Shown here piece after piece: positions 22,864-30,100 of a stretch of DNA of 30,100 bases (position 1 is its first letter; every line of letters begins with the position of its first letter). The notes beneath the pieces are model-generated. The model saw only the letters and a list, made by a program, of their open reading frames with translations. It did no database searches and was not told the DNA's origin. The DNA lies in contig DASSIS010000090.1 in NCBI GenBank assembly GCA_035691665.1, forward strand, positions 1 through 30,100, in the 5' to 3' direction. The position numbers and the translations under genes were made by a program. Source of the stretch: DASUBN01 sp035691665. Its GTDB lineage: Bacteria; Pseudomonadota; Gammaproteobacteria; Natronospirales; REEB76.

Positions 22864-24702
22864 GTGATCGAGAACCTGCGCAATATCGCCATCATCGCCC
22901 ACGTGGACCACGGCAAGACCACCCTCGTGGACTGCCTGCTCCGCCAATCCGGCACCCTGGACGCCCGGGCCCCCCTGACCGAGCGGATCATGGACTCCAA
23001 CGACCTGGAGAAGGAGCGGGGCATCACCATCCTGGCCAAGAACACGGCCATCCGGCTGAAGCAGGGGGATACCGAGTACCGCATCAACATCGTGGACACC
23101 CCCGGCCACGCCGACTTCGGCGGCGAGGTGGAGCGGGTGCTCTCCATGGTGGATTGCGTGCTGCTGGTGGTGGACGCGGTGGACGGGCCCATGCCCCAGA
23201 CCCGCTTCGTGACCCAAAAGGCCTTCTCCCATGGCCTGAAGCCCATCGTGGTCATCAACAAGATCGACCGCAACGGCGCCCGGCCCCACTGGGTGCTGGA
23301 CCAGACCTTCGACCTCTTCGACAAGCTCGGCGCCTCCGACGAGCAGCTGGACTTCCCGGTGGTCTACGCCTCGGCCCTGAACGGCTATGCCACCCTCGAT
23401 ACGGATGTGCCCGGTAAGGACATGACGCCGCTGTTCGAGACCATCATCAAGCATTGCCCGCCGCCGCCCGTGAACCTGGACGGCGCGTTCCAGCTCCAGG
23501 TCAGCCAGATGGATTACTCGAGCTACGTGGGCGCCATCGGCATCGGGCGCATCGCCCGGGGCCGCATCAAGCGCAACAGCCCGGTGATCGTCACCGACTC
23601 CGAGGGCAATACCCGGCGTGAACGCGTGCTGCAGGTGTTCGGTTTCCTAGGGCTCAACCGCGTGGAAGTGGAGGAGGCCCAGGCCGGTGACATCATCGCC
23701 TTCACCGGCATCCCGGCACCGCGCATCTCCGAGACCATCTGCGACCCGGAACAGGTGGAAGCCCTGCCGTCCCTGACCGTGGACGAGCCCACCATCAGCA
23801 TGATGTTCGAGACCAACAGCTCCCCCTTCGCAGGCCAGGACGGCAAGTTCCTGACCAGCCGCCAGGTGCGCGAGCGCCTCTATCGTGAGACGCTGCACAA
23901 CGTGGCCCTGCGCGTGGAGGATACCGAGGACGCCGAGAAGTTCCGCGTCTCCGGCCGTGGTGAACTGCACCTCTCGGTGCTGCTCGAGACCATGCGCCGC
24001 GAGGGCTATGAGATCGCGGTGGCCCGCCCCCAGGTCATCTACCACGAAGTGAACGGCGAGCGGCACGAGCCTTATGAGACCCTCACGGTGGACGTGGAAG
24101 ACCGTCATCAGGGTGCCATCATGGAGGCCTTAGGCTCCCGCGGCGGCAACCTGCAGGACATGCGGCCTGACGGCCGTGGCCGGGTGCGGCTCGACTACGC
24201 CATCCCGGCCCGGGGGCTCATCGGCTTCCAGACCGCCTTCCGCACCCTGACCTCGGGTTCGGGCCTGCTGCACCACGTGTTCGACAAATATGCCCCGGCG
24301 AAACAGGTGGGCGTGAACCAGCGCGCCAACGGCGCCCTGATCTCCAACGGTACCGGCAAGGCCGTGTCCTACGGCTTGTTCGGGCTGCAAGAACGCGGCC
24401 GTCTGTGCGTGGGCCCGGGCGAGGACGTGTATGAGGGGCAGATCGTGGGCATCCATGCTCGCGACAACGACCTCACGGTGAACCCGCTCAAGACCAAGCA
24501 GCTCACCAACATCCGTGCCGCCGGCCGCGACGAGAATATCATCCTGACCCCGGCCCTGCGCTTCACCCTGGAGCAAGCCCTGGAGTTCATCGAGGACGAC
24601 GAGCTCGTGGAGATCACGCCGCAGCACATCCGGCTGCGCAAGCGTCATCTGAAGGAACAGGACCGCCGCAAGGCGGGGCGCAGCAGCACGGAAGCGGCCT
24701 GA
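22864..24702 (+). CDS. typA: ribosome-associated translational GTPase TypA/BipA
   Basis: TypA/BipA is an EF-G-like GTPase involved in ribosome assembly and stress adaptation, notably at low temperature. I chose GTG 22864 because the product (V/M)IENLRNIAIIAHVDHGKTT aligns with the E. coli start MIEKLRNIAIIAHVDHGKTT and gives 612 residues (E. coli 607). Visible are G1 AHVDHGKT (12-19), the switch I region DLEKERGITI, G3 DTPGH, G4 NKIDR, the BipA-type domains II-V, and the family-specific C-terminus (GLFGLQERGRLCVGPGEDVYEGQIVG). A cold-related RRM gene is divergent. pdxH follows after 38 bases. Confidence 0.96.
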   Translation: MIENLRNIAIIAHVDHGKTTLVDCLLRQSGTLDARAPLTERIMDSNDLEKERGITILAKNTAIRLKQGDTEYRINIVDTPGHADFGGEVERVLSMVDCVLLVVDAVDGPMPQTRFVTQKAFSHGLKPIVVINKIDRNGARPHWVLDQTFDLFDKLGASDEQLDFPVVYASALNGYATLDTDVPGKDMTPLFETIIKHCPPPPVNLDGAFQLQVSQMDYSSYVGAIGIGRIARGRIKRNSPVIVTDSEGNTRRERVLQVFGFLGLNRVEVEEAQAGDIIAFTGIPAPRISETICDPEQVEALPSLTVDEPTISMMFETNSSPFAGQDGKFLTSRQVRERLYRETLHNVALRVEDTEDAEKFRVSGRGELHLSVLLETMRREGYEIAVARPQVIYHEVNGERHEPYETLTVDVEDRHQGAIMEALGSRGGNLQDMRPDGRGRVRLDYAIPARGLIGFQTAFRTLTSGSGLLHHVFDKYAPAKQVGVNQRANGALISNGTGKAVSYGLFGLQERGRLCVGPGEDVYEGQIVGIHARDNDLTVNPLKTKQLTNIRAAGRDENIILTPALRFTLEQALEFIEDDELVEITPQHIRLRKRHLKEQDRRKAGRSSTEAA

Positions 24703-24740
24703 GCGTCGCTTAGGATCCAGCCGCACAACAGAGGGTGCCG

Positions 24741-25328
24741 ATGGACGCCGTATACGTCGAGGCCGTGAAGCGATTCCAGGAGCTCTTCGAGCGCGCCCGC
24801 AAGCTAGACCTGCCCGAGACCACGGCCATGAGCCTCGCCACCGTGGATGCGGACGGGCGGCCCTCGGTGCGCACCGTGCTGCTCAAGGCTTTCGACGAGC
24901 GCGGCTTCGTGTTCTACACCAACAAGCTGAGCCGCAAGGGGCGGGCGCTGGCGGCCGACCCGCGTGCGGCGCTCTGCTTCCTGTGGCAGCCGCTCATGGA
25001 GCAGGTGCTGGTGGAGGGCGCGGTCTCGGGCGTCGGCGTGGCGGAGTCTGATGCCTATTGGGCGACCCGCGCCCGCATCAGCCAGATCGGCGCCTGGGCC
25101 TCGCAGCAGTCGGGCGAGATGGCCGACAAGGACGAGCTTAAGCGCCGCTTTGCCGAGTTCGAGCGGAAGTTCGAGGGCAAACCCGTGCCCCGGCCGCCTC
25201 ATTGGTCCGGTTTCCGCCTCAAGCCGGATGCCATCGAGTTCTGGTCTTCACGGCCCGGGCGTCTGCACGAGCGCGAGCGTTATCTCAGCCAGGACGGCGT
25301 CTGGAAGCATCTCTGGCAGTTCCCGTGA
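24741..25328 (+). CDS. pdxH: pyridoxamine/pyridoxine 5'-phosphate oxidase
   Basis: PdxH makes pyridoxal 5'-phosphate with FMN and oxygen. Family features in the 195 residues are SVRTVLLKAFDERGFVFYTN and KLSRKGRALAADPRAALCFLW (FMN site), QVLVEGAVS, RISQIGAWASQQSG, and the closing PHWSGFRLKPDAIEFWS with RLHERERY (substrate and FMN phosphate binding). The N-terminus is ~20 residues shorter than E. coli PdxH, missing only the flexible arm. ATG 24741 has GAGGG (24731-24735) five bases upstream and is preferred to GTG 24735, which overlaps that site. The stop overlaps the start of dusA. Confidence 0.95.
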   Translation: MDAVYVEAVKRFQELFERARKLDLPETTAMSLATVDADGRPSVRTVLLKAFDERGFVFYTNKLSRKGRALAADPRAALCFLWQPLMEQVLVEGAVSGVGVAESDAYWATRARISQIGAWASQQSGEMADKDELKRRFAEFERKFEGKPVPRPPHWSGFRLKPDAIEFWSSRPGRLHERERYLSQDGVWKHLWQFP

Positions 25329-26326
25329 CCACCGCCCCTTCCGCCATGGCTCACGGCGCTGCCCATCGGGTCTGCGTCGCGCCCATGATGGATTACACCG
25401 ACCGGCACTTCCGCTACTTCATCCGTCTCATGTCACGCCACACGCGGCTCTACACCGAGATGGTGACGAGCGGGGCGATCCTGCACGGCGATCATCGCCG
25501 CCTGCTGGAGTTCCATGCGGCGGAGCATCCGCTCGCCCTGCAGCTCGGCGGCAGCGAGCCTGCGGCGCTCGCTGCCTGCACGCGCATCGCCGCGGACTAC
25601 GGCTACGATGAGGTGAACCTCAACGTGGGCTGCCCCAGTGACCGGGTGCAATCCGGGCGCTTCGGCGCCTGTCTCATGAACGAACCGAAGCTGGTGGCGG
25701 ACTGCGTCGCGGCCATGGGCGCCGCCAGCGCGCTGCCGGTGACGGTCAAGACCCGCCTCGGCGTGGATGAGCGCGACAGCTACGAGGAGCTCACGGAGTT
25801 CGTGGGCACCGTGGCCGCCGCCGGTTGCCGGGTATTCATCATCCATGCCCGCAAGGCCTGGCTCAAAGGGCTTTCGCCGAAGGAGAACCGGGAGATCCCG
25901 CCGCTGCGTTATGACGTGGCGGCACGGCTCAAGCGAGATTTCCCCGCGCTCACCGTGGTGGTGAACGGTGGGGTGCAGACGCTCGAGGCCATGGAGTCGC
26001 ATCTCGGCGCTTTCGACGGCGTGATGATGGGACGTGAGGCGGTGAGCAACCCTTATCTCTTCGCCGATGCAGACCGGCGGTTCTTCGCCGCGGCGGCGCC
26101 GGTGCTGTCCCGCGGCGAGATCCTGCGCGCCTGGTTGCCCTATCTCGGCGCGCAGCTGCAGGAGGGCATCCCCCTGCCACGCATGACCCGCCACGCCCTG
26201 GGCCTGTTCCACGGCTGCCCGGGCGCCCGTGCCTGGCGGCGCGCCCTGAGCGAGGAAGCGACGCGCCCCGGCGCCGGCCTCGCGGTCCTGCATGAGGCGA
26301 TGGATTCCCTGAAAGCGGCGGCATGA
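25325..26326 (+). CDS. dusA: tRNA-dihydrouridine(20/20a) synthase
   Basis: DusA reduces U20/U20a in the D-loop of tRNA with FMN and NADPH. The 333-residue protein has the FMN barrel start VAPMMDYTDRHFRYFIRL, LALQLGGSEP, and the catalytic block NVGCPSDRVQSGRFGACLM with C116, which is the DusA-type form of the motif. Also present are VKTRLGVDE, FIIHARKAWLKGLSPKENR (DusA-specific) and GVMMGREAVSNPYLF. GTG 25325 overlaps the pdxH stop (GTGA), implying coupling; ATG 25346 would give a 326-residue alternative. Confidence 0.96.
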   Translation: MTTAPSAMAHGAAHRVCVAPMMDYTDRHFRYFIRLMSRHTRLYTEMVTSGAILHGDHRRLLEFHAAEHPLALQLGGSEPAALAACTRIAADYGYDEVNLNVGCPSDRVQSGRFGACLMNEPKLVADCVAAMGAASALPVTVKTRLGVDERDSYEELTEFVGTVAAAGCRVFIIHARKAWLKGLSPKENREIPPLRYDVAARLKRDFPALTVVVNGGVQTLEAMESHLGAFDGVMMGREAVSNPYLFADADRRFFAAAAPVLSRGEILRAWLPYLGAQLQEGIPLPRMTRHALGLFHGCPGARAWRRALSEEATRPGAGLAVLHEAMDSLKAAA

Positions 26327-26390
26327 GCGCGTCGCCGTCACGGGTATCGGGTAGAATCGCCTGCCCTCGCAACGCACCGGATCACGCCCC

Positions 26391-27242
26391 GTGAGCAAGA
26401 CTCTGTCCCGCCGCAAGACGAATACCACTCTGAAACAGCGCAAGCGTCCGAGCCTCGCGGAGCGGGCCGACCGCTACGACCTCTATCAGCGCTCGGTACA
26501 GGATCCCAGCTGGGAGGTCGGTTTCATGACCGATGTCTTCAAGGGCCTGCGTGGCCGTGCTCCTCTCAGCCTGCGGGAGGATTTCTGCGGCACCGCGCTC
26601 TTCGCCTGCGAATGGGTCAAGAGCCACAAGGACCGTCGGGCCTTCGGCGTGGACCTGGATCCCGAGGTCCTGGCCTGGAGCCGCGCACACAATGTCGCCA
26701 AGCTCGGCCGCAGTGCCGCGCAACGGCTCGAACTCCTGCAGGCCGACGTGCTGACGGCACGTACGCCGGCGGTGGACGTGGTGGCGGCTTTCAATTTCAG
26801 CTACTGGGTGTTCAAGGACCGGGCCGGCCTGCGGCGCTATTTCGAGCAGGTGCGGAATTCCCTGGATGCCGACGGGGTCTTCATGTTGGATGCCTTCGGC
26901 GGCTACGACGCCTTCAGGAAGATGCGCGAGCGGGAGGATTTCGGGCGGTTCACGTACATCTGGGACCAGGCGGATTACGACCCGGTGACCGCGTCGACCA
27001 CCTGCCACATCCATTACGCCTTCCCCGACGGCTCGCGCCTCAACCAGGCCTTCAGCTACCACTGGCGCCTGTGGACCCTGCCGGAATTGCGGGAATTGCT
27101 GGCGGAAGCGGGCTTCAGGACCCATACGGTCTATTGGCAGGGGACGGACCCAAAGACGGGCGAGGGGACCGATGAGTTCAAGCCGGCCGACAGGGGCGAT
27201 CCGGACCCGGCCTGGATAGCTTATATAGTGGCCGAGAAATGA
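26391..27242 (+). CDS. class I SAM-dependent methyltransferase
   Basis: The 283-residue protein has a Rossmann methyltransferase fold. Motif I-like LREDFCGTALFACEWV (61-76) binds SAM, followed by the acidic motif FGVDLDPEVL (85-94), a VDVVAAFNFSYWVFKDR block at the end of strand 4, and a C-terminal WRLWTLPELRELLAEAGF typical of small-molecule or ubiE-like enzymes. The N-terminal 25 residues are basic. The substrate is unknown. The GTG start has no good ribosome binding site; TAGAAT (26352-26357) could be a weak own promoter in the 64-base gap after dusA. Confidence 0.85.
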   Translation: MSKTLSRRKTNTTLKQRKRPSLAERADRYDLYQRSVQDPSWEVGFMTDVFKGLRGRAPLSLREDFCGTALFACEWVKSHKDRRAFGVDLDPEVLAWSRAHNVAKLGRSAAQRLELLQADVLTARTPAVDVVAAFNFSYWVFKDRAGLRRYFEQVRNSLDADGVFMLDAFGGYDAFRKMREREDFGRFTYIWDQADYDPVTASTTCHIHYAFPDGSRLNQAFSYHWRLWTLPELRELLAEAGFRTHTVYWQGTDPKTGEGTDEFKPADRGDPDPAWIAYIVAEK

Positions 27243-27271
27243 CCACCGGGCTGGCCCGGCGCTTCATATAT

Positions 27272-27280
27272 TGGTAAATT
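27272..27280 (+). promoter_or_regulatory. possible extended -10 promoter of the cyclase-FHA gene
   Basis: TGGTAAATT fits an extended -10 (TGn plus TAAATT) and is an AT-rich island between GC-rich genes. A hairpin ggcccc-accgag-ggggcc (27281-27298) follows at the predicted transcript start. Confidence 0.4.
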
Positions 27281-27331
27281 GGCCCCACCGAGGGGGCCGG
27301 TGAAGACTGATCCAGGGCTTTGAAAGGCCAA

Positions 27332-28225
27332 ATGAAAGAAACCAAACTCACCATCCTGTTCGCCGACGTCTGCGGCAGCACCAAGCTGTACGAGACCCTG
27401 GGGGACAACATCGCGCGTGACACCGTGGCGAAGTGCGTCTCCATCATGGGCGAGGAGACCCAGCGCCAGTCCGGCCGCGTGGTCAAGACCATCGGCGACG
27501 AGGTGATGTCGGTATTCGAGGATCCGAGCGCCGCGGCCGATGCCGCCGGCGGCATGCAGGAACGCATCTCCAGCGGCCTCGTGGTGCAGGGCAAGAGCAT
27601 CGCCATCCGGGTCGGCTTCCATTTCGGTCCGGTGATCGTGGAGACCGACGGTGACGTCTACGGCGACGCGGTCAACACCGCCGCGCGCATGGCGGGCCAG
27701 GCCAAGGCCGGTCAGATCCTGACCACCGCCTCCACCGTCGAGAAGATGTCGGACACCTGGAAGGCTTCCACCCGCCAGATCGACCGCGCGGCGGTGAAGG
27801 GCAAGAAGGACGAGATCGACATGATCGAGATCCTGTGGCAGCGCGAGGACGTGACGCGCATGTCCACCTCCTTCAAGCCCGCCTCCCCCGAGGCCAAGAA
27901 GGCCAAGCTCATGCTGCGCTATCGCGACCAGTCGGTCGAGGTGAACGAATCGAACTCCTCGGTGGTGATGGGGCGGGCCGACGAGAACGACCTCGTGGTC
28001 AAGAACACGCTGATCTCGCGCCTGCACGCGCGCATCGAATACCGGAAAGGGAACTTCGTGCTGGTGGACCAGAGCATCAACGGCACGTACGTGCGCACCA
28101 GCGGCGGCGAGGAGCTGTTCGTGCGCCGCGACAACTATCCCATCAAGGGTAACGGCATCATCGGTCTGGGGCAGCGGCTCGCGCCGGAGTCTCCTGACGC
28201 GATCTCCTTCCAGAGCGAAGAGTAG
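27332..28225 (+). CDS. class III adenylate/guanylate cyclase with C-terminal FHA domain
   Basis: Residues 1-~175 form a class III cyclase domain with metal-binding D12 (ILFADVCGSTKL) and D56 (KTIGDEVMSVF). K52 and the GDVYGD segment lie at the base-binding positions, and N115 and R119 (VNTAARM) at the transition-state positions, so all catalytic residues are present. Residues ~195-285 form an FHA domain that binds phosphothreonine: VVMGRADENDLVV (GR 214-215), SRLHARIEY (229-237) and the SINGTYV loop. The protein is soluble, with no membrane segment. The cyclase-then-FHA order suggests a cyclic-nucleotide enzyme recruited or controlled by a Thr-phosphorylated partner. ATG 27332 has AAAGG four bases upstream; an in-frame TTG at 27320 is less likely. 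It converges with a SUMF1-domain operon. Confidence 0.93.
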   Translation: MKETKLTILFADVCGSTKLYETLGDNIARDTVAKCVSIMGEETQRQSGRVVKTIGDEVMSVFEDPSAAADAAGGMQERISSGLVVQGKSIAIRVGFHFGPVIVETDGDVYGDAVNTAARMAGQAKAGQILTTASTVEKMSDTWKASTRQIDRAAVKGKKDEIDMIEILWQREDVTRMSTSFKPASPEAKKAKLMLRYRDQSVEVNESNSSVVMGRADENDLVVKNTLISRLHARIEYRKGNFVLVDQSINGTYVRTSGGEELFVRRDNYPIKGNGIIGLGQRLAPESPDAISFQSEE

Positions 28226-28268
28226 ACAGCTGATATTAGGGTCTTTGAGGGTTCGCGGCTGTGCCGCG

Positions 28269-28324
28269 CAATTAGCCGGGCATTCCTGCCCGTCTAATTG
28301 TCCAGCCTGTACATCCTGTACAGG
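28269..28324. repeat. two adjacent hairpins between convergent genes
   Basis: The first has outer arms caattag/ctaattg and inner arms cgggca/tgcccg around ttcc (28269-28300). The second is cctgtac-atcct-gtacagg (28306-28324). They lie between the cyclase-FHA gene and the converging membrane-protein gene and may act as a transcript-end barrier, though neither has a T run. The centres attcct and atcct are complements of the aggaat/aggat loop type seen in other gaps. Confidence 0.8.
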
Positions 28325-28380
28325 TGTTCGTGGCTGTGCCGCAAACCTGGTCGGAAGAATAATCCCTGTTCAGACAGACT

Positions 28381-28956
28381 TCAGGACGCGCCGGTGACCC
28401 CGAGCGCTTTCGCCATCTTCTGCAAGGTGGCGAGATGAGGATCCACGCCGCCGCCTGACACCGCCTTCTCCGAGGTGATCTGATCCCGGAGCTCCGAGAC
28501 GAGACGCGGGTACATGAGGCTGTCGCGTGCCTTCGACTGTTCGTCCGTGGGCAAGCTTATCCAACGGTGCGTGAAGGTATCGAGGCTGCCGTCGTTCCAG
28601 TCGTTGGCTTCCACGAAGGTGTGCACCAGCGCCGGACCGGGTGAGGGGGCTGGAGCCGCCGGCGCGGTTGGTGCAGAGACGGGGGCCTTGGCCGCGTTGC
28701 CATGCGCTCCACCCGAGCCCTTGAGCGCCAAGCTCACAGCGATGCCGATGGCGACCACCGCGACCACCGCCAGCGCCAGCAGCTTCGCACCGCCGCGCCG
28801 CAGCGAGTTCGCCGCCTGGGTCTCCTTGTATACCAGCGTCTGCTGACCGCCGGTGACGGCATCGATCAGCGCCCGCCGTTGGCTGCGGTAGCTCTCCTGG
28901 TTAAGCTGACCGGCGGCGTAGCGCCGGGCCAGTTCACGTACCTGTGAAGATTTCAT
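28381..28956 (-). CDS. single-pass membrane protein downstream of the SUMF1-domain gene
   Basis: The 191-residue protein starts with a helical cytoplasmic segment (SSQVRELARRYAAGQLNQES; SHOCT-like in its AGQLxxExYRxxR pattern). One membrane helix follows (~58-78), then a Pro/Ala-rich linker (~90-110), and a periplasmic domain with FVEANDWNDGSLDTFTHRW that I do not recognise. The ATG (28954-28956) overlaps the TGA of the upstream gene (ATGA), so the longer in-frame start at 29037 is rejected and coupling is expected. It probably works with the SUMF1-domain protein. Confidence 0.82.
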   Translation of the reverse strand: MKSSQVRELARRYAAGQLNQESYRSQRRALIDAVTGGQQTLVYKETQAANSLRRGGAKLLALAVVAVVAIGIAVSLALKGSGGAHGNAAKAPVSAPTAPAAPAPSPGPALVHTFVEANDWNDGSLDTFTHRWISLPTDEQSKARDSLMYPRLVSELRDQITSEKAVSGGGVDPHLATLQKMAKALGVTGAS

Positions 28957-30100
28957 TGGCTCACATCCCGGGCCACGCGGAATCCTGTCAGGGGGTCGGC
29001 TGAACCATCGCTCGGGCGGCTCAGGGAAGTGGTGCACTGCGACAGCGGATCCTGGTAATCGCCGCCTGCCGCCGCGACGCCGCCAGCGCTGGTCACGAAC
29101 TGCTGCACGTTGCCCACGTAGTTCACGAGGCCCCAGGCGTTGGCGCGGCCCGTGGTCGCGAGGACGACGGACAGGCCCTTCAACACCTGGTCGCCCAGGG
29201 TCACGTGGCAGTTGAAGTCACGGTTGGTGTCGGTGCCGCCGACACTACCTGCGTACTGCCACTGCTCGAAGCTCGGGATGAAGTAATGCCCGCCGCTCTT
29301 CTGGGACAGCCAGGCGACGTAGGCCTTGGCAGTCGCGTAGGAGACATTGGTAGCCGGCATGCCGCCGTCGCCGGCGAGCGCGGTGCACTGCCCGGTGGCC
29401 TGGCAGTAGGTATTGAGATCGTTCACCGACACGTCATATTTGCCGATGGCGAAGGGGGTGCTGGCCGGGCCGCCGGCGGGCACCACCACGAGCGTGGGCC
29501 CGTGCACGTTGCCGTCCAGCATGTCGAAGCACTCGGCGCGTCCCGACTTGCCGTAACCGGCGAGGTCGGCAGTGCAGGGTTTGCCGCCGTTGGCGCTGCG
29601 CGTCGGCTGCTGCGACGCCGTGAAGTTGCGCTTGTATTCGTTCTGCCAGGCGGCATTGTCCGTCCAGCGGCGCAGCGCCTCGGCGAGATACTGCTGCGCC
29701 TGTTGCTGCTGACCGGCTTGCATGTACTGCTGATAGGCGACGAAGTACTGGTTGGCGTCGGCCTGAGCCTTCTGCAGGGTCTGGCCGAACTGTGCCAGAT
29801 CCTGGTTGCCGGCTTCCTGCTGTTGGCCCTGGTCGTAGTCGTTCTGCGCCTTGGTCAGCGCGTTCTGCTTCATGGCGTCGCGGCCCAGGCCCGCGAACTT
29901 CGAGGGGCGCGCCGGCGGCGCCACCTTGAGGTTGAGGATGGCGGCGCTGTCCGGGAAAGCGGACTTGGCGGCGTTCCACAGGTCGTAAGCGAGACCGGCG
30001 TCGGTGTCGCGCAAGCCGTCGATGTGCTGGGCCAGGCGCTTGGTCAACGTGTCGGCGATGCTGGTCTGTTCCTTCGGGAACTGCTTCTGCACCTCGCCGA
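28953..30100 (-). CDS. formylglycine-generating-enzyme-like (SUMF1/FGE-sulfatase) domain protein, C-terminal part
   Basis: The frame is open to the window edge, so the N-terminus is missing. The first ~160 visible residues are helical and Gln/Ala-rich (AQADANQYFVAYQQYMQAGQ), probably TPR-like or coiled coil. The last ~175 residues match the FGE/SUMF1 fold: STPFAIGKYDVSVNDLNTYC, MPATNVSYATAKAYVAWLS, YFIPSFEQWQYA, NAWGLVNYVGNVQQFV and the closing TGFRVARDV. Such domains oxidise cysteine in sulfatases or, in many bacteria, serve as ligand-binding ends of signalling proteins such as PpkA-like kinases. The N-terminus would decide. Its downstream partner overlaps it, and a phosphothreonine-reading FHA protein converges on it, which makes a kinase plausible but unproven. 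Confidence 0.85.
   Translation of the reverse strand, partial: GEVQKQFPKEQTSIADTLTKRLAQHIDGLRDTDAGLAYDLWNAAKSAFPDSAAILNLKVAPPARPSKFAGLGRDAMKQNALTKAQNDYDQGQQQEAGNQDLAQFGQTLQKAQADANQYFVAYQQYMQAGQQQQAQQYLAEALRRWTDNAAWQNEYKRNFTASQQPTRSANGGKPCTADLAGYGKSGRAECFDMLDGNVHGPTLVVVPAGGPASTPFAIGKYDVSVNDLNTYCQATGQCTALAGDGGMPATNVSYATAKAYVAWLSQKSGGHYFIPSFEQWQYAGSVGGTDTNRDFNCHVTLGDQVLKGLSVVLATTGRANAWGLVNYVGNVQQFVTSAGGVAAAGGDYQDPLSQCTTSLSRPSDGSADPLTGFRVARDVSQ

Noticed and set aside
28957..29037. Longer N-terminus of the single-pass membrane protein
   Set aside because: It overlaps the SUMF1 coding end in another frame; the ATGA overlap at 28953-28956 gives a natural coupled start.

Overview
The window looks like a piece of chromosome from a high-GC gammaproteobacterium. 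The fadH, typA, pdxH and dusA products closely resemble their proteobacterial counterparts, DUF3301, ArfB and a PiuC/YbiX-type dioxygenase are present, and most genes have strongly GC-biased third positions. No rRNA, tRNA, CRISPR array or complete insertion sequence is visible. The species cannot be named from the sequence alone.

Bases 1-3400 are an accessory island. The C-terminal part of an RHS/YD-repeat protein enters from the left edge. After the conserved RHS core it carries a variable C-terminal region whose last ~140 residues are very AT-rich. A small three-helix membrane protein follows 14 bases later and is a candidate immunity protein. Behind it lies a displaced second copy of the RHS core (435 bp, about 94% identical). 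This is the classic layout of a polymorphic toxin locus that swaps its tip by recombination.

Bases 3400-13500 are mostly housekeeping and signalling genes. They comprise a His/Lys-rich exported mini-protein, an HD-GYP c-di-GMP phosphodiesterase overlapping the ribosome-rescue gene arfB, an APC-family permease, a BON-domain protein followed by a diguanylate cyclase and a DUF3301 protein, an AlkA-type DNA glycosylase, a PKHD-type hydroxylase, and fadH (2,4-dienoyl-CoA reductase).

Bases 13700-22000 hold a lipoprotein with a duplicated two-cysteine module, then a tightly packed seven-gene operon on the minus strand. It runs YIP1-family membrane protein, membrane-fusion protein, MacB-type ATPase, two different MacB-type permeases, glycerophosphodiester phosphodiesterase, and a shortened glycerol-3-phosphate dehydrogenase-like flavoprotein. 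A tripartite-type exporter is thus co-expressed with two steps of glycerophosphodiester catabolism.

Bases 22100-30100 contain an RRM RNA-binding protein divergent from typA-pdxH-dusA-methyltransferase, then a class III nucleotidyl cyclase fused to a C-terminal FHA domain. Converging on it from the right edge are a membrane protein and the C-terminal part of a formylglycine-generating-enzyme-like (SUMF1) protein.

Most of the longer gaps between genes are filled with small hairpins. Many share a short loop of the type AGGAT/AGGGAT/ATGGAT closed by unrelated stems. One gap is a ~255-bp unit bounded by, and nested with, inverted repeats.
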